Below are positions 9,621 through 22,500 of a stretch of 64,000 nt of DNA, one piece after another. The DNA comes from Stenopsyche tienmushanensis (lineage: Eukaryota > Arthropoda > Insecta > Trichoptera > Stenopsychidae). The notes beneath the pieces are model-generated. The model worked only from the letters and a program-made list of their open reading frames with translations, did no database searches and was not told the DNA's origin. The DNA lies in NCBI GenBank assembly GCA_008973525.1, contig WACJ01000191.1, positions 558,001-622,000 of the forward strand, in the 5' to 3' direction. How positions within the stretch are numbered: position 1 is the stretch's first letter; each line of letters opens with the position of its first letter. A program made the translations under genes and the position numbers.

Positions 9621-11382
9621 TTTTATAAAATATTTCATAATGTACTAAAATATTAAAAAACAGGAAGCACACAACAGAGCGTAAACTATTTTTGTGTTAT
9701 TTTGTAAATGTGCACTTTTTTGTATATTATGGCTAAATATTTGTGTAATTTTCGCAAATTTGTAAACCTCGAAATCACCCTACATACATAAGTTGATTAT
9801 AATACAATAAAAATTAAAATGATAAAGATAATGTTATATCATGCTTAAGAAATGCCTCTTAGAATCACTCGAAACAATTGTAACTGCATCGAAAAAATAA
9901 AAAAATGCCAATGGAAGTTTATGAGATGAGCAAAAAATAGTCTCAAAAAATTGACTTTTGACAGAATTAATGGACACAAAGATCGATGTTTCTACAAAAA
10001 TAAATTGGATCATTATAAATTGCAGTACATAAATGAGTATCAATATATAGGCAATGGTAATTTAAATATTTAATATGAAGGGGAAACAGGGAATAGTCAA
10101 ATAAATAATAGAAACATTGCTGTAGAGAAGTGACATTTTTTAAAATAATTCGGTTGTCGCAAGTAAGAGTTACAATGATTCAAACAAAATATCTGGATCA
10201 TACTTCATTCTTGAAGAAGGGTTGTATATCAAAAACATGTTTAAAGCTTTTTTGGATGTGTGCTATTGCCAGGGTCGATGCTCTGAAATCCTCCGCGATA
10301 TAAATAAGAGTATCGACGTTATAAAATAAAGTTTTCATGTTTCGCAAGGTCGTTCATAGAAAAGATTTGGCGGCATGAAAGGCTTTTCACGTATTCGTTT
10401 CTCCAAGAAATTTCGAAGCATTGAAGTCCCTAATGTGAAATATATGGAAGTTGTATTCAAAATAGAGTCGAGCTTCTTTTTATACACGTCATGATATTCA
10501 AAATACAGCCTACATTTCGAATGTTTATGTTGAGCATTCACTGTGACATAACGTACACTCTCCCATGCTCGTCCTCGGCTCTTGCGCACCCCCGCGTTGA
10601 CACCCCTTCAAATGGTAAATCACCCCTCGCAGATTCTATTAAATAACCCTAATGTTGGCACATGTTTGCAATAACAGGTTTTCATGGCACATACACGAAT
10701 GCCGAGGAATATCGCGTCGTGATATTATCAAATAAATAATTTTTCATGCAAAAATGGGGGTCGTTACTTGCGAGAGTGCGCGCTCCCCCCGTATTTTGGC
10801 GCGGGAAATGCGCGCAGAAAATGAACTTTTTGTAGCTGAACGATTACGAGTTATAGAGATGTCCCCCACGAAATTGAACCTTGTGCGATGAACTGATTTT
10901 TTGGAAAATATTTGGATGGCCAATTACCGTTGGGGATGTGAAAATTGTGTATGGGGTTGTTAAAAATGTCGTAAATGCCGGAAGCGCAAACATATTGTCC
11001 AACGTTCTGAATATATATGCGTGTATATTAGAGTTTTTTTTATTTTTATATAAAAACTTGGTTTTCTGGTAAATTCAGAGTGGAAAAGGCTTGCTTATAA
11101 AATATCAAAATATTTATTTTTTTCGCTTTGAGAGACAATTTTATTATTAAATTATAGAAAAATGTGTTCGAACTATTACATCTGACATGGAATATACTCA
11201 GTTTTAAAATAATGCTTAAAAGAACGAATAAACAAAATGAGGGATGCAATTAATAAGACGAATGAAAAAAGTTGGAAGAATTTATGTTATAATTTTTTGT
11301 TTGTGACATTAACTCAATAAATACTTTGAGGATTAACAGAATTTGGATAAAAAGCTTGAATTTTCTAAAACATCATATTTCT
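9621..11382. other. no gene seen
   Basis: AT-rich sequence with one GC-richer patch (about 10560-10880). ORFs here are short and unconvincing. No transposase motif or repeat partner was noticed. Confidence 0.55.
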
Positions 11383-11386
11383 TTAA

Positions 11387-11649
11387 CCCCTTCAACGTTT
11401 TGATTCACTGTTAAAAGTGTCATCTGTGGTGACGCGATCTTTTCGCCTTTTCGACCTTTTCGCGTCATATCCAGTATACGAAAATAGTATATCATCAATT
11501 CGAACAATTCAATTTAACGTACATAATACTGCATATTCGTCATTTTCTACTGAGGTTTGCTTAACTTTCACAATGCGGATATATCCGTCATAACCACTTT
11601 GCATGGACTTTGGTCTTGACGGATATATACGTCATATCCACTTAAGGAG
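11387..11649. mobile_element. 263-bp TTAA-flanked MITE-like element
   Basis: TTAA at 11383-11386 and 11650-11653 brackets 263 bp. The left end begins CCCCTTCAACG, and the right end on the opposite strand begins CTCCTTAAGTGG, a weak inverted repeat. Inside are repeated CGTCATATCC and GACGGATATAT motifs in both orientations. TTAA target sites and a C-C-TTT-like end are the signature of piggyBac-mobilised MITEs, and CCGTC motifs also occur at the piggyBac end at 8987. The inverted repeats are poor, so the assignment is tentative. Confidence 0.45.
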
Positions 11650-11653
11650 TTAA

Positions 11654-12239
11654 CAAATCAAAATATCAAAGCCAATTTTAGAATGTAGTTTCATATAGTT
11701 TGTTTTAAAATATTATAATGATATAACTAGCGAATGTAACACTGTGGCTTCCGTAAAAATAAAAAATTGAAATATGCTTAATAGAATCGAATTTTTAGCA
11801 CCCAGCTCCATTGAATTTGGAAGATTTTTTTATTCCATTCTGTTTTCAGTACTCAAAATTTGCTTAATATTAATGCTAATTTAGCAAGATATAAAGTGTT
11901 GTAAAACATATAATATATTGCATAAGTAATATAGATAGATATCTCTTTTTTTATAAAATATACTTTATTTTACTTATATATACCATCTGTGAACATTATT
12001 ATTTTATTCGAGATCATAAAAATCCCATCATTATATTTACTTATTTAAGGCCGATTTTACAGATCATTTTCTGTGACAAAAACCTTAAAAGATCTTTAAA
12101 AATAATGAAAGTGCATGCGAAAATCGATTGATAAAAAATTTATACATTAGAATAATGGGCAGTAAAAAAAGGACTCTCTAAAAAGGTCCTATTCCAGGTA
12201 GGCTGATATTTATATGCATAAAATATACCGAAAAATTCA
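11654..12239. other. no gene seen
   Basis: AT-rich, no ORF or repeat boundary recognised. Confidence 0.6.
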
Positions 12240-12674
12240 GGATTGAAATTTTTATCCAACAGAAATCGTACACCTCACCAGCACGATGAAGGCTACAATC
12301 GAGACATTTCCGCCGAAATCTGGACGTATGGAAACAATGGCGTAACTACTAATTGGCGAGCTTAGGAGCTCGTATATTCAGTACATATATGTATTTCAAA
12401 TTGTTATATTAATCTTTCCCTACCGGTGATGTATTTACTACACCTCGACTTTAATAATAGGAATACAGATATAAAATATAATAGATACGGGCTTCAGAAT
12501 TTTTGTATTCCTCTTTAATATAATTACGAATCATATCAAAGTATTATAGTATGTAAGTATTCTTCTGCAGTGACGGAAATAAATAATTGGTCGGGAAATC
12601 GGGAATTTTGCGAGTTTTAATCCGTGTCTCAGCAGAAAGGTATTTTATCTTTCACATTGATGGTGTTGTATGAA
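12240..12674 (+). repeat. dispersed repeat C, copy 1
   Basis: Matches 34258-34740 in inverted orientation across essentially its whole length. It runs from GGATTGAAATTTTTATC through ACACCTCACCAGCACGAT, GGCGTAACTACTAAT, TTTCCCTACCGGTGATGTAT and CGTGTCTCAGCAGAAAGG to GATGGTGTTGTAT. The copies differ by substitutions and indels, so both are old. No ORF is conserved. Copy 1 abuts a hAT transposase tail, so the family could be a hAT-associated non-coding part or an unrelated insertion. Fragments of its centre recur inside 30888-31112. Confidence 0.8.
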
Positions 12675-12698
12675 AATGGGGGCTCATGCGGTCATCAA

Positions 12699-12905
12699 CT
12701 CGAACTAGCATTTAAATATCTGATGACGATACCTCCAACGAGTGTGGAGGCTGAGCATGCATTTTCATTAATTTTTGATTAAATTTATTAATGTAATTTT
12801 TTAAACTATTGAAAATCCCGATCTCGGGATCCCGGGACTGATCCCGGGATGGTTTAATGCAATCCCGGGATCGAAATTTTGGCTCGGGATTGAATTCCCT
12901 ATTCA
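12699..12905 (+). pseudogene. hAT transposase C-terminal fragment with subterminal repeats
   Basis: Plus-strand translation from 12699 reads LELAFKYLMTIPPTSVEAEH then AFS. This is the signature of the hATC dimerisation domain (L-A...Y-L...I-P-x-T-S-V-x-A-E-x-x-F-S). The frame ends at a stop about 15 nt later. At 12812-12900 the motif ATCCCGGGAT and variants (TCGGGATCCCGGGA, GATCCCGGGATG, AATCCCGGGATC, GCTCGGGATTG) occurs several times, resembling short motifs clustered near hAT element ends. The BED finger, catalytic core and a terminal inverted repeat were not found, so this is a 3' stub. Confidence 0.75.
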
Positions 12906-15900
12906 TAAATAGTCGTATTAGAGATTATCATTATTTTTCAATTTTTGTTGCAAATTTTATCTCACATAGTTCCACACACCTTTTTATTCCAATTCCATTC
13001 CAAATAGAATGTTAAAATATATGAAATTAATAAATTTCGTAGAACATATTTTGTATCGGTATTCAGAAGGCTGTTGAACAGGGGTAAAAAAGATGTATAT
13101 TTTTGTCGCGTACAACCCTCGAACGTATATGCCCGTTGACACTGAAGAGTAAAACGGAAATAAAAAAAGTCGTGGCACGTAAGCAGACGTAATATGAAAT
13201 ATTGGAGGTGGTTTGTAAAATGGCAAGTTCACCCCGTGGTGAAAGGGGCTTCGCCGTTGAAGTGGGCTCCGAGAGATAAGAAAGGGTGGATAGGGTCCTA
13301 AGGCCGCACTATATCTAGGACCCTACATATGTCCGCATCGCCAAGGGCGGCTCATGGCTGCTTTGAGGGATAACACAGATCCATTAATAAACCGATTATA
13401 TGTAAATTATCTTAAATTCCGTCCACTGAGTGAATCAGGACGAAATTTGCCATTCGGTCGAAAATTTTTAGCTGACTTTTCGATAGATCGGATATTTCTA
13501 TTTCCTCCCTAGTCGACTCTGAATAACATAGGAGAGCATTCAAGCGACCCAAATTAAATCTTTACGGCAGGCAAAGTTTCATTTACCTGCTTCCACAAAA
13601 ACGTGAATACCCGGATCGGAGCTTTTGCTTCGCGAAAATTTGATCTATTTATTCCATTGGGTCGTAACAGGTTTTATTTGGCTTAAATCATATTTATTTA
13701 CATCAAAATATATAAAAATATTACAATTGTATATGTACTACGTAAATAATACAATCGTGACGAACAGAGTTTTTGAATTGTTTACAATAACAGGGTTGTT
13801 GATAAACAGCCTTATAGTGCCAAATAATGAGAAATATTGATCAGTTATACAAAAGATTTTAGAAACGTATTAATTTTGAAGATGCCATACACATTATCGA
13901 ACATAGACAATCTTTCTAGGGAAAGAATGTGTCATATGATGGTGTTCTATTTGTCTTCCACGTATAGTTAGAATATGATTAGAAATTTTATATAGGAGAG
14001 GATCTATAAGTAAATAGCATAATTATCCTTATATTTATAAAAATAGACTAACATCTAACCTACTTTCCCGAACTTTGATCCCAAGCAAACGGATTTATAA
14101 TTGCAATAATTTTTATGATACGATAATACATCAATCAAAATAGTCGTTTACTTTGATAATAATTAAAGATCAATTAACATTGAGTTTTAAAACATTTTCT
14201 GATCTTGAATATCAAAAGGATTTCTCGATCCAGTGTCTAAGAAGCCCTAACGTATTTTGTTAATGCGGTACCAAATTTGCCTAATGCGTCTCAATTACAA
14301 CAAATTCTATGAAAATTTATTTCAACATAAATTAATAGATAAAGCAGAAATGATACCTCTGCTTCGCAAACACTCCATACGAGGTACACAAAGATAATAA
14401 AGATTGCAGCACAGCCAACAGCAACGGCAGGGTTAATTAATGGCATGCACCCTTTGTAAGCAACATGCTTGAATATAATATAATATACACAAACATTTAT
14501 TATAATTAATATATTAATCAATTCAACGACGGTATCATGCCGCCCCCTTTAAGGCATTAATAATGAAGGATAAAGCGTCTCGTATCGAAGAAACGACGTC
14601 TTTGATAGAGCGAAGGCTTTGATTCAATTGCTACATTTAATTTTATATGATAATAATTAGCTTTTTACCCTTGGAATATACTGTGCCTCGGATTTATTTG
14701 AATAAAATTCATTATACAATTTAGATTGCTGTATTTGGAGGAATAAATGAACTTTGACCCTTGTCAACGACGTTGCCTTCATCGTAGCTTTTAAAAGCCT
14801 TTGTCATGTAATGTATGCTATTATTCAGCTTTTTTAATTGAAAAGTCATTTAATTATGAGCGCATTTATAAAGGCCACAGTAAGATTGGATTTATGCGAT
14901 TGTATGCTAGATCACAACCCTTTGTAGTGTATTTGCGTGAGCGGACAAAGAAATGCGCAAATGTAATTTGGATTTGCATCCACAACTAAATAATATATTT
15001 TCGTAGTCGAAAATTGGCTTTGAAATGTTTCCCTCATTATTTGCTTTACGTGATAGATCGAATTATATGTATGTGATACTTTATGCAGGTTATTTTTAGT
15101 AATGAATGCATAGAAATACAAATACTGTTATTAAAACTTGATGGATTCTTCCATAAGCCTGGTTAAAATTGGTTTTGTAAATTCGCGCATAAACTTTGCA
15201 CTTTAATTGCCTTCTATCACGAAAAATTGCATAAAATTCGCGTATGAAGTGAATGGATCCAGTGAAGACATGCGGAATTTATGTTGATGTTGGTGTATTA
15301 AAAATAGGGTGCGACAGGGAAACTACCTTATTTAAAACGCGCCTTGAAGCGATAATTCGATAAGGCTAAAGTGACGCTTCTAAGGCGAATGTACACTCCT
15401 CCCTCTTTCACTACATGATTGCTACTAAACCTATATAACAACAAAAAAACATTAAGTTCCAATCTTTTGAATTAGTATTATTATACTCTTTTTAAAATAA
15501 TAATTGTTTCAACGCGCGTATTTCAAATAAGGAAGTTTCCCTGCCGCACTCTGTACAAATTTATTTGGGAAATAAGTTTTTTCATATTTAAGTAGAAATA
15601 TTATATCAAAGGATACATTTCTAATATTAAAATATTAATTTAATACTGTTAGCCTTCGGGGGTGATTAATCTTCTTAAAAATTAATTGTAGATTTTAAAC
15701 CCAAATAAAGATCTATACACAGTTGTTCTGTTTGAATATTTTATGAAGCTTTTTGTATGATCTATTCATAACGAGCTAAATGGAAATTGATTCTAATTAA
15801 CAATATCATCGTATAACAGCCATAAACCTCGAAGAACAGTACAATACGGCAGTTTTATTTTTCAAAGACTCGAGAGATTATTTGGACCCGTTTTATTGAA

Positions 15901-16308
15901 ATTTTGATTTTCAAAGCTTCATCACGAAATATGTAATTATATTATTGATTTATACTGTATTATATAATTCATTTTAGCTTTGTAATAGTGAGTGTGTTCA
16001 GAGACCATAATTCATTGTCTTTGTTCAATTCATCATTACCGCCAGTGTAATTAAGAGCAAAAAATAAAAAAGTACTTTTTAATATCTTGCTGAAGGATAT
16101 CTTTTTAATAGGATTGTTCGTTTGGGTTTTTTTCACTCATTATTCTCCATCAAACAGTCATTAGAGGAGAAGACTTAATTCAAGCTCTAATTATACAATT
16201 TTACAGGGAAAAAAATGAAACTTCTATCGTCTGATGTTCAGTGGAATATTTTATATAATTGAGTGACTTTTTTCGGTCGGGAGAGTTTTGTTTATTGAAG
16301 GTACACAG
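12906..16308. other. no gene seen; one short hairpin
   Basis: AT-rich non-coding sequence. A GC-richer patch at about 13220-13360 contains the hairpin listed separately. ORFs of 60-80 codons here have no recognisable motifs and lack coding-like composition. Confidence 0.55.
13291..13325. other. perfect 10-bp inverted repeat (hairpin)
   Basis: TAGGGTCCTA (13291-13300) and TAGGACCCTA (13316-13325) are exact reverse complements separated by 15 bases, in a locally GC-richer patch. It could form a stem-loop in RNA or be an old terminal repeat. No run of T follows and no gene lies nearby. Confidence 0.5.
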
Positions 16309-16440
16309 GACATGTCATAATGCTTTTCCTCTATTAGTTTTTTTCCTTTTTGTGGCATTTATTCTAAACCAGTCATGTTCACTTCCTCAATCAAAAACAA
16401 AGCAAACTTTTGGTAGACGTAAGATCAAACGATCATATAC
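16309..16440 (+). CDS. candidate internal exon encoding a signal-peptide-like segment
   Basis: A possible acceptor (GGTACACAG, ends 16308) is followed by an open frame, TCHNAFPLLVFFLFVAFILN then QSCSLPQSKTKQTFGRRKIK, that runs straight into a consensus splice donor GTAAGT at 16441. The segment has a polar start, about 15 hydrophobic residues, a small-residue region (QSCS) suitable for signal peptidase, and a basic tail with GRR and KR pairs like those in processed secreted precursors. There is no ATG in frame, so the start would have to lie in an earlier exon. The acceptor's pyrimidine tract is only moderate and the frame is also open upstream to 16259. I do not recognise a family. It could be a chance ORF ending at a chance GTAAGT. 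Confidence 0.25.
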
Positions 16441-18053
16441 GTAAGTGCGTTGCTTAAAGCTCCTGGAGCAACTCAAGCTTGAAACGTGGGACGCAAAGAA
16501 AGCTCTCGTGCAAGCCTTATGTTGCACGATTTCATTTTATTATGTTCTACTCGCACAAAATATTATTTTGCTTCAAGGGATAAGCTTAAGTTGAGCACAA
16601 CATAAAATTTCAATACTGTCGGAACTCGGGATTGTCGAAAATCTGGCCCAAACAAAAATCGAATCATTGACACCAAAAGTGCGAAAAAAAAGTTCTCTTC
16701 ATAATACCCACGCAAAGTTAAGACGATCGATTTCAAGCATAAAAATAGGCCAAGTTGAGATATCCTCGAAAGATGTACTAAGCCTGAAGAGCATAAAAAT
16801 TTATTTATGAAAAACTTGCTTTTCAAATTGAATTCGAAAAGTTTTTCAATTCTCAGAAGCATCATCTTCGCACAAAACATGAGGATATTCTACAAATATC
16901 CAACTAAAAGTTGTACCCTGTTATTTCTTGCCCCGAAGTTTACAAGATTCTCGTATTCACACGTCCCCAGCTTTTGTGAAACTTTTGGGATATATCGATG
17001 GAGGTGTCTACCACTTATTCGTTCTTTTTGCCCTATTCACAAAACGATTTCGCCCGACTTCATCTTCATCACGTGGTCTCTACACCGTGATTAATAAATC
17101 TTAAAAAAACCCACCCCGCACAAATTTAATCAACATTTATCATCCCTTCCAAACTGTGTACGCAGAAAGACTTCAAATCCCAGCGGTAATAATTAATGTT
17201 CGAATATGCCTCTTCAATATCTTACTAAGCAATTTGCAGAACCTTTGTGATTTCTTTCTACGGCGGCTAATTTATAGAAAAGTATTTAAATTGGCATCGT
17301 CTTTAATCAGCATTTTAGTATAGTATAAAAAATCGAATAAAGTAGATTTTCTCATATTGATTGAAGACTAAATAAATCTCGTTCGAGTCAAGATCATATT
17401 TGATAAGCTCACGATCGGGTAGAAATTTATGCAAAGCTTTTCTGAACTGCGGCTATCAAAGTCAGAAGCTCGTGACACTTTTAATTTATTTTTGACGCAA
17501 ATTTTACAATCACATTATGGCAGTGTATCGAATTTCATACATATTATACGTACATTTTGTCTCCTTTTCCGCGAATATTCCGGCAAGTGATGCTATAAAA
17601 TGTTGAAATAATTTTGAGCTTAATGTTTTTAAAATGACTAGGAAATGATTTGTGGGATCTAGAAATCATTTATTTACTTATAAACCTTAATTCAGAAAAA
17701 TAAAATACTAGTATTAGTAAGTTAAAATGGTGTATCAATGCTAAAAATTAAACAATTTAAGTTATCCTTATTTTAATTACAAATATAAATTTTAGTTTTA
17801 ATAAATTATTTATTTTATTTTAAAAAAACTATCTTACAAACTAAAAAATAAATAATTTAATCAATTAATCGTATATCATTCATACATCACGCACTTATTA
17901 CTATCCACTATAGTAAAATATATTTTGGCATTTTGTGTACGTATCTGAAATTATTGTTTTGTTTGGTATAACCGCCGAGTGTTGATATGAGTCGATTAGT
18001 GTGATTTGGAATTTTTGTGTAAAAACTGAGTGTTATCTGATGAAAATATTCCT
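16441..18053. other. no gene seen; probable 3' tail of the Jockey-like LINE at its right end
   Basis: AT-rich. The last few hundred bases before 18054 may be the 3' untranslated part of the adjacent minus-strand LINE, but no poly(A) tail marks its end. Nothing else recognised. Confidence 0.5.
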
Positions 18054-19560
18054 TTATAAAAGGAGCTTAATTTTATTATGAAAACGTTTAAGATTAGTAT
18101 ATGGAAATGTGTTGAAAGCATTTTTTATGGCTTTGTTTGGTACGATTTGGAGTTTATAGTAGTTGGTGTTGCATATGTTGCTCCAGACGGGAGCGGCGTA
18201 TGTGAGTGTAGGTCGAATCAGAGTTTTGTATAATAAAAAAATGTTAAAGGCCGAAAGAGCACTGCGCCGACGAAAAATGGAATGCAGCGCCCTCATAGCT
18301 GCTAATCCGTAGGCTCGAGGCACCGACACCTGTGCTCCCCACCTCAGTCCTCTGTCCAAAGTCACTCCCAAGTATTTAATTTGGGGTTTCCATTTAATGG
18401 AGCTGAACCTGACAACTATTGGATCAATTTGAAAATTTTTCCGTTTCATGGAGAACAAGATAGCTTCGGTTTTCTTTTTGTTTAGTTTGAGTTTCCAACA
18501 ATCGAAATATTTGAATGCAGCTTTTAGCGATCGTTGGTGATTTCCGACTATTAGCTTGTTACTCCGAGAGCTAGTATAATATGCCGTATCATTGGCGTAG
18601 AGTGCTACGTTTGATGGGGATGGTGCCGGTAGATCATGTAAGTAAATGTTGAACAGGTGAGGCCCTAAAATACTGCCCTGAGGAAATCCCGCTGAAACAG
18701 ACTGGAGAGTTGACGTTGCTCTGTTTAAAAATACCGAAAATTATCTATTGCACAGATAGGATTAGATCATTTTAATAAGATAAATAGGAAATTTAAGGGA
18801 TATTATTTTATGGATCAGACCGCGGTGCCAGACAGTGTCGATTACCTTTTCAATGTCGAGTAGTACCATACCCGTACTTCTCTTCATGTTAAAGTTTCTA
18901 GTAATATGTTCAGTCAGTCTGGTCAACTGATGAGTCGTAGAGTGATTCCTACGAAAACTGAATTGCTCATTATTGAAAACATTTATATTAAGTTCATCTG
19001 ATCTATTTAGAATCAGTTTTTCAAATATTTTGCTTAGTGCAGAAAGTTAACTAATCGGGCGATAATTTATCGGGTTGCTGGCGTCTTTAACGGGTTTGTG
19101 CAATGGTATTACTTTCGCCGACTTCCAAGTGGATGGGAATTACCCCATGCTCAAACACGCATTAAATATAAAACTGAATAATTATTTTAAATGGGAGATT
19201 TTTTTATGTCTATAGTGTCGAAACCTGGGGATTTTTTGGGTGTTTCAATGGGTGTTATCAGTTTGAATTAATGTGCTTTTGTATTTAGGTTGTGGAATCC
19301 CTAATCGATTTATCTACTATTTTAATGATTATGCTATTACTCATATTCTCTGAAATTTTGTGATTTAATTTAAAGGTTTTTGCTAACAAGTTGGCCTTAT
19401 CTCTATCGGACTCGGCACTTATCTGATTATTAATTAAACTGGGAATCTTTAGGTTTATTTTTGAGGGTTTTTACAACTTTTTAAAGGGACTTGTCAGAAG
19501 AATTTAATTTCGAAAGCTTAGTTTTCCATGATTATTTTTTTAATTTGTTGATTTGACTTA
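18054..19560 (-). pseudogene. Jockey-like non-LTR retrotransposon reverse transcriptase relic
   Basis: Minus-strand translation shows, in order: ESDRDKANLLAKTFKLNH (linker before the RT, about 19410); TPKKSPGFDTIDIKK; FPSTWKSAKVIPLHKP; NPINYRPIS*LSALSKIFEK (stop TAA at 19047-19049); NNEQFSFRRNHSTTHQL; MVLLDIEKVIDTVWHRG (catalytic D, with Ile for Phe in the usual A-F-D); two further stops; AGFPQGSILGPHLFNIYLHD; ALYANDTAYYTSS at 18588-18599; then QIKYLGVTLDRGLRW and YKTLIRPTLTYAAPVW down to 18054. This is the order of a Jockey-clade RT. The catalytic box F/Y-A-D-D reads YAND, so the first catalytic Asp of the pair is replaced by Asn. With three or more stops and frame damage it is inactive. No endonuclease domain, ORF1 or A-tail was identified. 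Confidence 0.9.
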
Positions 19561-22500
19561 TGAAGTCAAATTTATTATTGGAGATTTCTTTAACAATTTA
19601 AAGCGCTAAATCGAAAGTTTTAGTATTGAATTTTAATTATTATATATTTCCCTTATTTCCTTTTATAAAAATATTGAAAATATACAAATACGTATTTATT
19701 AAAATTACTTTAATATTATTGATTAATTATCATCACACATTGAATTTCTTTTCAAAGATCGCTCGTAGGTTTAACATTGTAACAATCACCACTAGACTCT
19801 TCCATATTTTACGATGTTTTAACGTTTAAAAGCATTACATTTAGTGTGTACATATTTTTAATTAAAAAATATCTAAAGGAACTAAGTACTGCTGTAATTC
19901 CAGCTTGAATTTTAAATTTTATGTGATTAAAGGGTAGATTTCATATAAAAAAAATCATAATCCAATTTGGTACATTGTTTATCAGCTGAGTATATTGAGA
20001 ATAACTTTTTAAAAATATTCAAATCATCTTTTAATTACAAAGTATAGTGAAAAAATTGATGTTCCTAAAATAATGATTCTTCATTGGAATTCAAAGTTTT
20101 AGCAATATATGACGGTTTTTCAAAATTTTGTAATACAGGAGAATGTTTTAATTTAGGATATAGTATTTTTATTTGATCAAAGACTTTATTAAATTGAAAT
20201 CGCGTTATGGAAATACTGTATTATACAAGGGTCGAGTGTATGCAAATTCTATATGGAGCTACTGGTTTTATTTCACCTAAATGTTATTTGTATATAATAG
20301 CGAGACCAAATATTAACACAATATTTCGTCTTATATATCATATATGAAATTTTGAAATTTGTCAGTGTATTTTCAATTAGATAAATTTATATTTAAGCCC
20401 CAAATTGATAGTATAATGTTATTATTGGATATTTTTCTTTATCAGAATGGTGCTCTTACACTAAAGAGGGTTGTTCGCTTGTTCATATTAATCTAAGACG
20501 TACAACTGCCTTTGAATACGCAATCAGGAGGGTTTGTTGTGTTCTAATATGGCTTAAATAATTAAGGAAGCCGAATTTAGTAGCAGCGATGAAGTGATTT
20601 TAGATTAGCTGATTGATTTATCATCAGAACATTATGTTGCTTTAATTATTGAAGTCTTCAAGGGTTAATTTGGGTACAAATTTATAATCGCTTATGAATT
20701 TATATATTTTTTAAATCCATTGTATTTTGCTTCGTATTTATGTACTATGGGATGATCGTACGATGCTACTATTTTTCTAAGGACAAAAATTTTCTTGGGC
20801 TTGTCCACATAATATATGGCGTTATAAGGTCAAACACGAGCAAAATATTGCGCTCGAAGATAAATTCTCCCGGAAAATTATTATTTTTTTCTTAATAAAA
20901 AAGATATATTTAATAATATATTATTAACACTGACCCTTATAAATATGGCGGTGACATAAAAATACGACTTGGGTCATGGTAAGTATTCACGGGGGAGGTA
21001 TACTTAACAGAATGTATTGCTCATAGGAGAGTTAAGGTTGCCTTTCCGAAAAAAAGGTGAAAATTACTTACGTGAGTGGAATAGGATTTTTTTCTAGTCA
21101 GCCAGATAGAGCCTTAACCGACGTTTCAAGAATTGAAAAACTTATATTTCTTTATCGACTTCGCGTCGATATAAATTCACTGCACACGTCGACTCACCTT
21201 CCTGGTTGTAATCATGGGGTCCCAAAGTGGCTTGTTAAATAAAAATGGTCATCGATGACCCCGGCATGGCCCTTTCATTGGCAGGGATCATCTTTTTATG
21301 TATAAAAAAGGGCGGAACGAATATAATGGATTGGCACTTTGTGCGGGGTTGTGTGAAAATCGTAAAAGAGTATTATGATATTTAGGATTTTATTAGACCA
21401 ATAAAGGCCCTAAAATTCGATCTACGCCCATGAATATTAATTAAGGCCATAAAACGAAAAATATATACTGCAACCTTCACGAATGAACTGACAAGAGAGT
21501 GTGCTTTTATGGCTTTATAATGCTAATAACTATTGTATGTATTCCATTTAATATTTAAATAATATTGTATTACCCTATAAAACGTGAGTTTTCCACTAGA
21601 TCCACTTGAGTGGGAGTGCTGAAAAATCACATCATTGTAAAAATATTTATACATGCTTAAAATCATAGATAATATCACCTTTTTATTAATTTAATCAAAA
21701 TATTTTTATGAATTAAATAAAAAAATATGATTTTTTTCATATACCAGATACTTTATGGACGGATATCATACTTGCATACGATTGTCCTAACAACAGCTAA
21801 TGCACTCGAGGGTTTAGCATGAAAATAATGAATATTCAACACACGTCATTATAAAATGCATATACAATTAATAGTGTTCAAATTTCATATAATATAGCCT
21901 GTATTCATCTCAGCTATAGTGTTTTTAGTTTTTTCCTTTCTCTTTTTCTAATAGAAGCTTTTTAATTACTGAATTTAAAATAAACCTACATATATGCAAA
22001 TTTATGACCACAGGTAGTTCTCAACTTATGACCACCTTACCATACAAAAATTCGCATATTCTCTTTAGTTTTTAAACAACCAAGTATTCTGTAGTTGATG
22101 AATCAAAGAGGTATTGCTAGATTCAAAGATATCCAATATAAACGACACATGGAATGAAATGTAGGTGGGAATTGAACCACCGACTTTTGCGCATCAAATT
22201 TTGTCGTAATCCATTTAACATCCCCTCACGTACCATCACGAAAGTTCCTTTCCTACTGAGATTTAATTTACTAATTGATGTCATATAGAATTCTTATATG
22301 AATTATCATATTTTGGAATTAATTTAAAAAAATGAAATATTACTCGAGCTTCTTTGGGAATTGAAATTGGAATGTATGCAGAAAATTATAAATTATTCAT
22401 AGGCTTAATTGGCAATTTTTGTAAATGTATGTCAAAACTTATTATTCAGACCTGGTCTTTCAAACTGGATCGTTAATAGATTCATCATAACGACGATCAT

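Noticed and set aside
22130..22215. tRNA-like B box (GGTTCAATTCC on the minus strand near 22160-22185)
   Set aside because: No matching A box, no cloverleaf, and the T-arm pairs poorly; a chance match or a very old tRNA-derived repeat.
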